DNA of 64,000 nt from NCBI GenBank assembly GCA_021740915.1, contig JAIOYW010000006.1:168618-232617 (forward strand). The letters run 5' to 3'. The DNA comes from Ignavibacteriales bacterium (GTDB lineage: Bacteria; Bacteroidota; Ignavibacteria; Ignavibacteriales; Melioribacteraceae). Under the pieces are notes generated by a model. It did no database searches. It saw only the letters and a program-made list of their open reading frames with translations, and was not told the DNA's origin. Shown piece after piece: positions 17,431 to 25,613 of the stretch. Each line of letters starts with the position of its first letter. Position 1 is the stretch's first letter. Made by a program: the position numbers and the translations under genes.

Positions 17431-17635
17431 AAACTTAGATAGGGATTCATGTTTCCATATTCATTTTATTTTAGTTTATACCAATGTAATTTAAGGAAGG
17501 CTGTCAAGTGTTTACAAAAGATGCTTCCAAACATTTTTAACAACATCTACTTTGCGGTTATGAACTTCAATTTCAAACGAATTATCAAAATCCTTGAAGA
17601 AATCCCAGATGGAAACCTTTCATCTCTTGGTTAAC

Positions 17636-17661
17636 AATGATTCTTCCATTGAAGAATCATT
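17636..17661. terminator. Hairpin downstream of the methyltransferase-HIT gene
   Basis: An 11-bp perfect stem (AATGATTCTTC / GAAGAATCATT) with a CATT loop lies about 50 bp past the methyltransferase-HIT stop. The T-tract is weak on both sides. The surrounding 17431-17712 holds stop-riddled frames only. Confidence 0.5.
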
Positions 17662-17712
17662 CATTTAGTTTAATTTGAACAGGCTTAGTCTCTCCATCAT
17701 TAATCTTCATTA

Positions 17713-18579
17713 TCAGTATTTTTGTTTATTTGGAATTACACCTCTCACGCCACCTCTTGGTTCTTCAATATCTCCGTCGTATCTTGGTATCAGATGAATA
17801 TGAACGTGCTTTACTGTTTGACCTGCTTTTTCACCGATATTGATGCCAATGTTAAACCCGTCTGGGTTGAACTTTTTTGAAACAATTTCTTTCACTTTAT
17901 TCAACATAAAAATACAAGCAGCTTGTTCTTTGAAAGTTAAGTCAAAATAATCGGAACAATGCTTTTTGGGAATTATTAAAGTGTGTCCATCATTAACAGG
18001 AAATTTATCGTAAATAGCATAAGCAGTTGCGGATTCAACGATCAAGTCTCTATCTGAATCAGGATTGCAAAATGGACAATAGGGGCTTTCTTTTCTTTTT
18101 AATTGGTTGTAATGTTGATATTCGTAAATCTCACTATTTTCATTTCTGAATAAAGATTTTGAATTAAGAAACACATTGCATTGATAGGTTTTCTTTTGAT
18201 GAATTTTATGAGTCCTAAATCCTTCAAATTGCAAATCTCTTCTTACTGCTATATAAACTTTTCCAGTTGGCTTTACAAGCTGAGATAATTCCATTAATAC
18301 AAGAGCTTGTTCTTCAGGTAAAAGAACATTCAAAACGTAGAAGCAAATGATGGTATCAAACTTTTTAGTTGGATATTCTGGAAAATAATATTTATCGTAG
18401 CCTATTATATTTATACCTTTTGCTCGAAGCAATTTCACATCATTTCCAAATCCACAACCAAAATCCAAAACATCGCCAACTAAAAAATTCTTATTAAACA
18501 GAATTTTGGCGGGAAAAGAAAGTGTGTTTCTTTTTTTTGCGGTAAAATGGCTATTAAGATTTGATTTTAAATTTTCCAT
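17713..18579 (-). CDS. Methyltransferase-HIT fusion protein
   Basis: 288 aa with two enzymatic halves. Residues about 10-115 are a class I SAM-methyltransferase fold with motif I 'GDVLDFGCGFGNDVKLLRAK' and 'FDTIICFYVLNVLLPEEQAL'. Residues about 160-288 are a HIT-family hydrolase with a CPFC zinc-type pair (168-171), 'NDGHTLIIPKKHCSDYFDL' and the catalytic HVHIHL (258-263). HIT enzymes cleave nucleoside phosphate-X bonds (AMP-lysine, Ap4A, adenylylated ends). The gene overlaps the HNH nuclease gene by 13 bases. The pairing with HNH and DUF4007 suggests a nucleic-acid modification or defence role (inference). Confidence 0.8.
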   Translation of the reverse strand: MENLKSNLNSHFTAKKRNTLSFPAKILFNKNFLVGDVLDFGCGFGNDVKLLRAKGINIIGYDKYYFPEYPTKKFDTIICFYVLNVLLPEEQALVLMELSQLVKPTGKVYIAVRRDLQFEGFRTHKIHQKKTYQCNVFLNSKSLFRNENSEIYEYQHYNQLKRKESPYCPFCNPDSDRDLIVESATAYAIYDKFPVNDGHTLIIPKKHCSDYFDLTFKEQAACIFMLNKVKEIVSKKFNPDGFNIGINIGEKAGQTVKHVHIHLIPRYDGDIEEPRGGVRGVIPNKQKY

Positions 18580-19676
18580 CCTTCAAAACCTCTGTTTTCA
18601 ATTAGATAATTGCAACTATTTTGTAATTGAGAAATGCCAATTTTTTTCCAAGAATCAAATGAATGGTTTCCTAAAAGTGCAACTTGAATCTCCTTTTGGA
18701 ATCGTTTACATTGACTTTCAAAGAGGATTTCCCAATAATCAAGAATTAGATTTTTTTGTCTTTCAATAATTTCAGGTACTGGAATTTTATCTCGCTTTTG
18801 ATTATTAATTCTTGAATCTGATGGAAGCAAATTCCAAAGGTCGTTGTTTTTCCAAACAGAAAATGGAATCAAATGGTCTATATCGTAATTAGAAATCTTT
18901 CTTCCTGTCCAAACGCAATAAACATTCCCTTGCATTTGAAGAATATCTTTGTACAACTTTTTTGATTCTTTTATATCTCTCAAAGTAATTGGGCTCTTTA
19001 GAACTTCATTTAGTACTTTGTGAACCGATAGATTATCTCCAGAAGCGTTCACTGAAAATTCTGCCCATTTAAACAGAATTGAGTCTTGACCATTGATGAA
19101 ACTGCCCAAAATTTTAAAGGCTTCATAGTAGTCAAAAGGTATTGAAAATGTTCCAAAGTCTTTAATTAATGATTCAATATCAATGGCTGATTTTTTTCTG
19201 ACTATTGGGTTTTCATAATAGAAAATCGAATAAAAATCATTATTAATAGAACGTCCAATATACTTCATTGGCATTTTGGTGATTGTATATCTCAAGTTTT
19301 TCACAAGTTCAAAAAAATCCCTTTGCAAATCTTCCGGTATTCCTTTATTCCTCAAGTCGTTGTAAAAGGCAGAAAAACCTCCACGTGCTTCATAATCAAA
19401 AATTAATTTATTTAACGGTTTACTGAATGCTAAATTAGTACCACCGTTAATTTGTGGGATTGAAATCTGAGATTGCAAAATCGGATAGTAGTATATCAAC
19501 CATTTTTCAATAAGAAGTCCTATCGGTATTTGAACACGGTTTTCAATAAACGAAATATACGGTGAATTATTTTGAATAATATCGATAACGCCACGCAAAA
19601 GAGCTAATTTGTAAGTAGTGGTCTTACTGTCTCTTTCAATGATTTTACTAATATTATGAAAAACTTCCTTGTTCAT
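18567..19676 (-). CDS. HNH endonuclease domain protein
   Basis: 369 aa. A long helical N-terminal region (about 1-240) of unknown fold precedes a HNH nuclease domain: 'VYCVWTGRKISNYDIDHLIP' (residues about 252-271) with the DH pair, then 'FSVWKNNDLWNLLPSDSRIN' carrying the Asn and the last residues of the beta-beta-alpha-metal site. Only one Cys of the usual zinc knuckle (CVWTG) is seen. It should cut DNA in a metal-dependent way. The ATG overlaps the stop of the broken DUF4007 frame (ATGA) and its end overlaps the methyltransferase-HIT gene, so the three are one operon. Confidence 0.8.
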   Translation of the reverse strand: MNKEVFHNISKIIERDSKTTTYKLALLRGVIDIIQNNSPYISFIENRVQIPIGLLIEKWLIYYYPILQSQISIPQINGGTNLAFSKPLNKLIFDYEARGGFSAFYNDLRNKGIPEDLQRDFFELVKNLRYTITKMPMKYIGRSINNDFYSIFYYENPIVRKKSAIDIESLIKDFGTFSIPFDYYEAFKILGSFINGQDSILFKWAEFSVNASGDNLSVHKVLNEVLKSPITLRDIKESKKLYKDILQMQGNVYCVWTGRKISNYDIDHLIPFSVWKNNDLWNLLPSDSRINNQKRDKIPVPEIIERQKNLILDYWEILFESQCKRFQKEIQVALLGNHSFDSWKKIGISQLQNSCNYLIENRGFEGWKI

Positions 19677-19953
19677 TTAATCAGTTTATCGAAAATGCGG
19701 TTTCCAGCATTAGGGGTTGCAGTGGAAACCATTTTTGTGAGGAACGAATGGAGGAGACCATATTTTTCCCAACACCAAGCTGTACGACAGCATCTTCGTC
19801 TTTGAAATTCTTCCCATCTTGAACATAATCGTACCCCTTTTTCAGCCATAGTTGACGACACTGAAAGGAGTCATGTCCAGAGAAAGTATATTTTTTTATT
19901 TCTGGATTTTCAAATATCATATTTTTATAAGAATCCATCTTATAATCTACCAA
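19673..19953 (-). pseudogene. DUF4007 protein, truncated and frameshifted
   Basis: The N-terminus from the ATG at 19953 has 'KYTFSGHDSFQCRQLWLKKG' and 'EDAVVQLGVGKNMVSSIR', the signature of DUF4007 proteins, which are normally about 290-300 aa and often found beside DNA phosphorothioation or PAPS-reductase-like genes. Here the frame ends after about 90 residues. A second frame runs to a TGA that overlaps the HNH start, as an intact gene would, so an internal deletion plus frameshift is likely. Confidence 0.7.
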
Positions 19954-20282
19954 GTAACTAAATTATTGCCTTTTAGCGATTGAAGAACGGCTCTACTTTT
20001 TAACCAGTTAATCAAGAAAGTTGCCAATTTTGCTCTCTGACTTTTATGGGGTCGCATTGCTTGTGCAATCTCGCGCAAAAGGCAATGTTTCAAATAAGCG
20101 TCATTGATTAAAAATAAAAAATGTTAGTTGGCAAGAATGAAATTTTTTCATATTTTTTATTTATTCTAATTGTAGAAATCACACACTCGTCAGTTACACA
20201 GCTTATTTTTCTCTCTTATTTTCGTTTCTCTTTTGTCATTGTTGTGTTGTATCTTCTTTTTGTTTTTGTGTTAACTTCCAAC

Positions 20283-20592
20283 ATATATATAGCAGAAATA
20301 TAAGTTATAAAATATCATATATAAAACGAGCAAAAACCGCTTAACAGCAGAAAAACGGTCGACCATTTTTTTTCTTATCCACCTTATTTAAGTTTTTCCA
20401 CTACCTATTAAAATACTTATAATTCTCAATTAATTCACGGGGATTTTTAGCAGGAGAGCAATAATAATAAATGTTTTTAACCGCTTAACCTTAAGGGATT
20501 TACCGGTTAATCTTGTCCCGGAAAAAATTAAGTATCACGTTAAAATATATAGAATATTCCGAAAATAGTAAAGCGCTGAAAATTAATAATTT
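20283..20592. repeat. Dispersed noncoding element R1
   Basis: First of four copies of an AT-rich element of about 300 bp; the best conserved core is 20408-20592. Shared landmarks include TATATAGCAGAAATATAAGTT, CTTATCCACC (DnaA-box-like), 'ACTTATAATTCTCAATTAAT' with CACGGG, the arms TTAACCG / CGGTTAA around CCTTAAGG, and 'AATATTCCGAAAATAGTA'. The core differs from R2 at only about ten positions by eye. It lies about 330 bp upstream of the DUF4007/HNH operon. The remainder of 19954-20881 has no gene; a 7-bp hairpin (AATTTCC/GGAAATT) is at 20753-20771. Confidence 0.85.
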
Positions 20593-20881
20593 TGACTTTT
20601 TGCTCTATTTTCAGAATCTCCGAACAGATCTTTTATTTAGCACTATTATTGCGGAAAAGTGCTGCATCAGATCTGTGTTTTTTTAATGATTTTAGTATTC
20701 AGGAGGTTTTAACGAATGGGGGTGTGACGTACTAAGCGTCTGAAGATTGAATAATTTCCCGAGAGGAAATTGTTATAAAACAAATTTCTTGATTTTAGAA
20801 AATCACCCGCGATAAGCTACATGCGAGGTGAGGAGTTGCTCTCTAATATTAAATGTAAAGTCAATTATTCTTGTTTGAATA

Positions 20882-21538
20882 TCAGATGTTCTCCAATCTG
20901 GTTATCCAATTATTGAATCTTGGAGATTTTGCTCTAATCCGGTCTAAGCCGATTGCCTGGGAAAGTATATCCCCATAAACTACCTTATTGTAACCAATTA
21001 TTATTCGTTTCAACCTGTGGGATGGAGCAGTCTTCTGATTATTATTTATCATTTCGGGATTCTGAAAATCAGCAAAGGTTTTTTCAAGTTCTTCCAAACC
21101 CACTAAATCTTCCGGCGGTATTTGACTTTTGAAGATATCTATGTCATTGAATAGCAAACCTTCAAACTCATGCAATTGCAGATACGGAATAAACCTGTGC
21201 TGAAACTGGGGGTCAATACCAGATAACATAGACTGCTCCAAGCTATCCATACGACTATTCTTATCAACGATTCCATGAGCCGCATCCCAACCTGGAAAGT
21301 TTAATTTTGCATGCAAACCATAATAATCAATGAAAGTAGTCACATACGCTTCTTTGTCGTCTTTAAGATGTTTTTCAATCTGATTTTTCAACTTTTGCCA
21401 CTGAACAATCCCTCCGTGGGAGGCTTTTATTAATGGAGTCAGCAAATTAATATTTCTCTCTACGAATGGTATCTGCAAATTGCTTTTAGCAAATGCCTGT
21501 TCAGTCTGTCCTTCGCAAATCATTATTATTCGTTTCAT
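20882..21538 (-). CDS. DUF4276 family protein (TOPRIM-like)
   Basis: 218 aa, usual length. It starts 'MKRIIMICEGQTEQAFAK', the acidic glycine-rich opening of the DUF4276 family, with 'TTFIDYYGLHAKLNFPGW' and 'FIPYLQLHEFEGLLFND' following. The family is regarded as TOPRIM-related and is usually encoded after an AAA ATPase. It follows the ATPase gene by 6 bases, so the two form an operon. By analogy with ATPase plus TOPRIM pairs, a nuclease effector triggered by phage is plausible (inference). Confidence 0.85.
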   Translation of the reverse strand: MKRIIMICEGQTEQAFAKSNLQIPFVERNINLLTPLIKASHGGIVQWQKLKNQIEKHLKDDKEAYVTTFIDYYGLHAKLNFPGWDAAHGIVDKNSRMDSLEQSMLSGIDPQFQHRFIPYLQLHEFEGLLFNDIDIFKSQIPPEDLVGLEELEKTFADFQNPEMINNNQKTAPSHRLKRIIIGYNKVVYGDILSQAIGLDRIRAKSPRFNNWITRLENI

Positions 21539-21544
21539 TATTAG

Positions 21545-22618
21545 TTACAATAAGTTTGGTTGACCTTTTGTAATGATGTTCCGTTTCCATAAGTCGTCAA
21601 TGGTGTAATCTTCTAACCAAACTTTCAGTTCTTCGGAATCCAGTCTTTCAAATATGGACTCGCCATTTTTCTGATCTACTGTAATCACATCTTCAGGTTC
21701 AAAATGACTTATAAAATCTGTGGATTGAGTTGCGGTAATTATCTGGCATTTTTTTGCAGCTGCTGATTTTACTAATCCGGATAATTTTGAGATTGCTGTC
21801 GGGTGTAAGCCTAATTCCGGTTCATCAATAATAATCGTTTCCGGGAGGTTAGGCTGCAGAAATAGTGTAGCTAAAGCAATAAAGCGGATTGTCCCGTCTG
21901 ATAAATCATTTGCACCATATATTGTTGAACTGTGCTTGCTTTGCCACCTTAGTTTCAGATTTCCGTTGCTCTCCGGTCGAAAGAAGAAGTCTAAAAAATA
22001 CGGAGCAATGCTTTGAATGGTTTTTACAATCAGATTGTAAACGATTGGTTTTTCTTTCTGTATGTTATATAAATATGCTCCAAGATTATTTCCCTTCTCA
22101 TAAAGATAGAATTTATCATTTTCAATGTTCGACTCCTTATTGAATGGAGAGTTTTCACCAGTATCATGAAAATGATATTTTGTCAATTGGTTTAAATAAT
22201 TTCGGATATAATTTGATCGGGGCATTGTCTGGTCACGCAAGGCTGATTCAGGCCCGAAAGATGCTATTTCCACAGGGTTTTTATATCCCGGGTTATGTTG
22301 ATACCACATACCCTCATTCGTAAAAACGAAACCGGCTTCACCCTTCTTAATCTTAAATGAGTAGGCATTCGTATTTGGGAAATAAAGTTTGGTTGTAATT
22401 TCCCCTGTAACATTACCTCCTTTATGCAAGAAAGTATCAATTCCTTTTAATGCAACAAACTCTTGTAAATTTCTATTATATACCTGCTTTAGAAAATCAA
22501 AAAAAGATAAAAAATTACTTTTACCGCTGCCGTTTGCACCGATAAGAATATTGATTGGTTGAAGCTTTAAGCTCAATTCTTTAATGGATTTATAGCCGCT
22601 TATGTCAATTTGGTTCAT
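21545..22618 (-). CDS. AAA ATPase (OLD/AAA15-like)
   Basis: 357 aa. Walker A is GANGSGKS (residues 27-34), followed by 'FLSFFDFLKQVYNRNLQEFV'. The ABC-type signature region is 'NDLSDGTIRFIALATLF', Walker B is 'TIIIDEPELGLHP', and the D-loop/H-loop region is 'KCQIITATQSTDFISHF'. This is the SMC/RecF-like ATPase class used as the sensor in OLD-, Gabija- and PARIS-type defence systems. Its partner DUF4276 gene follows after 6 bases. Element R2 lies about 120 bp upstream of the start. Confidence 0.85.
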   Translation of the reverse strand: MNQIDISGYKSIKELSLKLQPINILIGANGSGKSNFLSFFDFLKQVYNRNLQEFVALKGIDTFLHKGGNVTGEITTKLYFPNTNAYSFKIKKGEAGFVFTNEGMWYQHNPGYKNPVEIASFGPESALRDQTMPRSNYIRNYLNQLTKYHFHDTGENSPFNKESNIENDKFYLYEKGNNLGAYLYNIQKEKPIVYNLIVKTIQSIAPYFLDFFFRPESNGNLKLRWQSKHSSTIYGANDLSDGTIRFIALATLFLQPNLPETIIIDEPELGLHPTAISKLSGLVKSAAAKKCQIITATQSTDFISHFEPEDVITVDQKNGESIFERLDSEELKVWLEDYTIDDLWKRNIITKGQPNLL

Positions 22619-22734
22619 TAATTCCCAATGGTGTCTTATTTAATAAGTTTTGTGACTTCTCATTTTCATGTAACAATATTTTTATTCCTGGTCGCCAAAC
22701 AACATCCGCAAGATTACTTGAAAATTGCAATAAA

Positions 22735-23033
22735 ATAAGTTATTAACTTATAAAAATAACCTAAGAAAAATCGCATGAATATCAGGAAAAACGAAAAGCA
22801 ACCTTTCCCGGTTAGCTTGCCTGTCTGAATTAGTTACTTCACATTATCTTAAAATACTTATAATTCTCAATTAATTCACGGGAATTATTCGCAGGAGAGA
22901 GATAATAATAAATGTTTTTAACCGCTTAACCTTAAGGGATTTACCGGTTAATCTTTTCCCGGAAAAAATTAAGTATCACGATAAAATATATAGAATATTC
23001 GGAGAATAGTAAAGCGCTGAAAATTAATAATTC
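22735..23033. repeat. Dispersed noncoding element R2
   Basis: Second copy; the core at 22849-23032 is almost the same as R1, including the TTAACCG / CGGTTAA arms and AAAGCGCTGAAAATTAATAA at the end. The 5-prime part (AATTAGTTACTTCAC) matches R4 better than R1. It lies about 120 bp upstream of the ATPase/DUF4276 operon in the same relative orientation as the other copies. The following 23034-23212 carries a GGGGA/TCCCC hairpin and no gene. Confidence 0.85.
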
Positions 23034-23212
23034 GGGGATTTTCCCCTTCCTTTTAGCGTCTCGGAAAAGTCCGCATGGCTGGGCCGTATGAAGATTAGGT
23101 GCGGTTCCCGAACGGACTGGGGGAGAGTCTGGTTTTTAAGCAGTTTATTTTCGAGTTGTTAAAACTGTCGTTACGACCTGTGCCGCCGACTATGCTATTA
23201 ACCTGTATTCTT

Positions 23213-23524
23213 TTAGATTGTATGCTGTGGTGCGTTTTTTATCAAACTATCCGGATTTATTTGAATTTGCCCGCCGATGGCTCGAAGCACTTTCATAATT
23301 GTCTCAAATTGAGGTTTGGCGCCATCGGATAAAGCTTTATATAAACTCGGTCTGCTTAATCCGGTTTCCTGAGCAATTTTTGTCATTCCAATAGATTTTG
23401 CGATATAACCGATTGCTGTAATTAGGTCAGAATCATTTCCTTCTGCTAATACCGCATTCAGATATTCTGCAATCATCTCATTACTATCGAGATAATCTGC
23501 AATATCAAATTTTGAAGTTTCCAT
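23213..23524 (-). CDS. HigA/HI1420-type antitoxin
   Basis: 103 aa. It has the addiction-module antidote layout: 'FDIADYLDSNEMIAEYLNAV', then a helix-turn-helix 'MTKIAQETGLSRPSLYKALS' and a C-terminal 'PQFETIMKVLRAIGGQIQI'. It should bind its own promoter and neutralise the upstream RelE/ParE-like toxin. The gene starts inside the toxin frame (20-base overlap), the usual toxin-first order of this family. The antitoxin is intact although the toxin carries a stop codon. Confidence 0.85.
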   Translation of the reverse strand: METSKFDIADYLDSNEMIAEYLNAVLAEGNDSDLITAIGYIAKSIGMTKIAQETGLSRPSLYKALSDGAKPQFETIMKVLRAIGGQIQINPDSLIKNAPQHTI

Positions 23525-23828
23525 CTTTCTGCTTATTAATTCGTTTTAAAATCTCTTTTGCCTTCTCAATGTCTTTCTTCTGCGTTGATTTAACACCGCC
23601 AATTAACAGAATTATTATCTTCCAGCCAGATTCTTTGAAGAATATTCTGTAACCTTTAGAAGAGTCAATTTATAATTCCCGGATCCCATTGCCAACAGAT
23701 TCGCAGTCTCCAAAGTGTTCATCAATCCCGATTTTTTGAATCCGAAACAATATCTTGGCTTTAGCTCTCAAATCGTTTAGTTTTCTAAGCCATTTGTCAA
23801 ATTCTTTTGTTTTCTCAATTATGTACAT
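23505..23828 (-). pseudogene. RelE/HigB-like toxin with an in-frame stop
   Basis: The frame from the ATG at 23828 reads 'MYIIEKTKEFDKWLRKLNDL', RAKAKILFRIQKIG, VGNGIREL, then TAA (23670-23672, codon 53), then IDSSKGYRIFFKESGWKIII and 'LLIGGVKSTQKKDIEKAKEI', ending at a TGA within the antitoxin start. Apart from the stop this is a full-length Gp49/HigB-type mRNA interferase. A single A-to-T change from a Lys codon explains it. The toxin is probably dead; sequencing error is possible. Confidence 0.8.
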
Positions 23829-24172
23829 CTTTTAAACTGTATCCGTTTGGATACAAACATATGCAATTTTTAATGTTCCTGAAAGACTTAATCTGATTTT
23901 TTTATGGAATACAATAAACTGCTGAGAAATACCCTGGCTGTACTCTCCGGATTATCCCTTAACGGTCCATTGCTCGCCTGTACTGATAGTATTATCCTGA
24001 CAAATCTTTCTTAAATCATCTGCACCTCAAGGAAAAACTGCTTAATTCAGCCGGCTTTATCCTGCGTGGTGAAACGGTTTTGAGTATGGCTATCTTTAAT
24101 AATCCTTTTTTCAAGGCGCCTGGAGATATATTTGCCTCAAATTTTCGCATCTTGGCGAATTTAATTTGTTCT
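23829..24172. other. Intergenic region, no gene seen
   Basis: Between the toxin start and the hairpin at 24173 I see no reading frame with family similarity. Short plus-strand frames are broken by stops. It marks the change from accessory genes to the catabolic cluster. Confidence 0.4.
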
Positions 24173-24205
24173 GTGATTTCAGTGGTTATGTCCTTCTGAA
24201 ATCAC
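24173..24205 (+). terminator. Perfect hairpin upstream of the regulator gene
   Basis: A 10-bp stem (GTGATTTCAG / CTGAAATCAC) with a 13-base loop is followed by TTTTATC on the plus strand. It fits an intrinsic terminator insulating the cluster, or an extra operator, since it lies 37 bp upstream of the promoter. Confidence 0.55.
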
Positions 24206-24241
24206 TTTTATCAGCATCAGTAAAAAAATATTTCCCGGGTA

Positions 24242-24270
24242 TTGACTTTTACTTCCGACGTGGTTAATTT
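24242..24270 (+). promoter_or_regulatory. Sigma-70-like promoter of the regulator gene
   Basis: TTGACT (24242-24247), a 17-base spacer and TAATTT (24265-24270), with the ATG 37 bases further on. Spacing and consensus are good for a housekeeping promoter. Confidence 0.6.
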
Positions 24271-24276
24271 CAAACG

Positions 24277-24292
24277 TTTCAAATTTTTGAAA
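24277..24292. promoter_or_regulatory. Likely autoregulatory operator
   Basis: A perfect TTTCAAA-TT-TTTGAAA palindrome at the expected transcription start, with a further direct TTTCAAA half-site at 24268-24274 touching the -10 box. The position suits repression by the GbsR/MarR-type protein encoded next. Confidence 0.6.
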
Positions 24293-24306
24293 AATAAAGA
24301 ATATTT

Positions 24307-24804
24307 ATGACCTCCGAAGAAAAAGTAAAGATTGAGATAATAAAGAATTTTGGATATGCATACAGAGCATTCGGTCTTAATAAATTAATGGGACATGTTG
24401 TTGCGTTACTGATGTATGCGAACCACGCACTTTCTCTTGATGAAATCTGCACAAGTCTTGGCAGAAGTAAAGGTCCGGTGAGCCAGATCATGAAAAGGCT
24501 TCGTGATAAAAACCTTATACGCAGAGTGTGGCAGCTTGACAGCAGACGCGATTTCTATGAAATTCAGCCTGAAGTTTTTGAAAACGCATTCCGGAATAAT
24601 CTGGAATTAATTAAAAACAATAAAAGACTTGCAGCCCAGCTTAATTCTACTGTGGATAATAATTACACAGAATCACTCAGTTCACTTAAAAACAGAATGA
24701 TTGAAATGGAAGCGTTTTATTCACTGATGGAAAAACATCATGAGAATTTTTTGACCGAATGGGCGCAGATAAGGAAGGAACTTGTATTAGAAAAGTCCGC
24801 TTAG
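24307..24804 (+). CDS. GbsR/MarR-family transcriptional regulator
   Basis: 165 aa. The winged helix region is 'LMGHVVALLMYANHALSLDE' and 'ICTSLGRSKGPVSQIMKRLR', with the wing 'LIRRVWQLDSRRDFYEI', as in GbsR-like regulators. The C-terminal helices should form the dimer. It is the first gene of the fatty-acid/organic-acid cluster, with a promoter and a palindromic operator directly upstream, so it probably represses the cluster until a ligand such as an acyl compound binds (inference). Confidence 0.8.
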   Translation: MTSEEKVKIEIIKNFGYAYRAFGLNKLMGHVVALLMYANHALSLDEICTSLGRSKGPVSQIMKRLRDKNLIRRVWQLDSRRDFYEIQPEVFENAFRNNLELIKNNKRLAAQLNSTVDNNYTESLSSLKNRMIEMEAFYSLMEKHHENFLTEWAQIRKELVLEKSA

Positions 24805-24860
24805 GGGTTTTTTGGCATTAACGTTTTAAAATTTTCAAAAGATAAAAACAAGGTACTCTA

Positions 24861-25604
24861 ATGTTAAGATTAATGGATAAGGTTGCAGTAATTACCGGTG
24901 GAGTAAATGGTATAGGTAAAGCTGCTGCCGAAAGGTTTGCCGCAGAGGGAGCCCGGGTTATTCTCTGGGATGTTAATGAGAAATCGGGCGTTGATCTCGA
25001 GCAAAATATGCTTTCAAGTGGGTTTAAGGTGAAATTTTTTAAAACCGATGTTTCAAACTTTGATGAAGTAACTAAGAATGCGGGAGAAAGTCTTGCTGCT
25101 TTCGGTAAGATTGATATCCTTGTAAATAATGCCGGTATTACACGGGATGCTACTCTTAAAAAAATGGACCCGGCGGATTGGCAGAAAGTGATAGATATTA
25201 ATCTGACCGGCGTATTTAATTGCACGAAGGTAATTTCCTCATTTATGCTCGAAAAACAATATGGAAGGATAATAAATACCAGTTCAGTTGTAGGACTCTA
25301 TGGCAATTTCGGGCAGTCAAATTATGTTGCGGCTAAATCCGGTGTAATTGGGATGACGAAAGTCTGGGCCCGTGAACTGGGCAGAAAAGGAATTACAGTT
25401 AATGCGGTAGCCCCCGGATTTATTGAAACCGAGATGGTAAAAAAAATGCCCGAAAATGTTCTTGCAATGATGCGGGAAAAAACACCGCTTGGGAGATTGG
25501 GCACACCGGAAGATATTGCCAGCGCATATCTCTTTTTAGCCAGTGATGAAGCGTCATACGTTAACGGAGCCGTCCTCAGTGTTGATGGCGGAATAGTGAT
25601 TTGA
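24861..25604 (+). CDS. fabG: SDR oxidoreductase, FabG-like (3-oxoacyl-ACP reductase)
   Basis: 247 aa. It has the cofactor motif 'ITGGVNGIGKAAAERFA' (TGxxxGxG), NNAG in 'IDILVNNAGITRDATL', the catalytic Ser-Tyr-Lys in 'NTSSVVGLYGNFGQSNYVAA' and AAKSG, and the C-terminal 'ASYVNGAVLSVDGGIVI'. It reduces a 3-oxoacyl thioester or a similar ketone with NAD(P)H. It sits beside a KAS III-like gene, 9 bases apart, in a catabolic cluster, so it may be a dedicated dehydrogenase rather than the housekeeping FabG. Confidence 0.85.
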   Translation: MLRLMDKVAVITGGVNGIGKAAAERFAAEGARVILWDVNEKSGVDLEQNMLSSGFKVKFFKTDVSNFDEVTKNAGESLAAFGKIDILVNNAGITRDATLKKMDPADWQKVIDINLTGVFNCTKVISSFMLEKQYGRIINTSSVVGLYGNFGQSNYVAAKSGVIGMTKVWARELGRKGITVNAVAPGFIETEMVKKMPENVLAMMREKTPLGRLGTPEDIASAYLFLASDEASYVNGAVLSVDGGIVI

Positions 25605-25613
25605 CGGGGTTTT

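Noticed and set aside
20303..20390. CTTATCCACC in R1 and R3 as a DnaA box or origin signal
   Set aside because: It is a single imperfect box per element, missing in R2 and R4, and there is no cluster of boxes or dnaA/dnaN gene nearby.
20593..23212. Group II intron-like phrases after R1 and R2 (GTGTGACG at 20722; GCCGTATGAAG...GGTGCGGTTC near 23082)
   Set aside because: No reverse transcriptase, no recognisable domain V, and the two copies differ downstream of the core.
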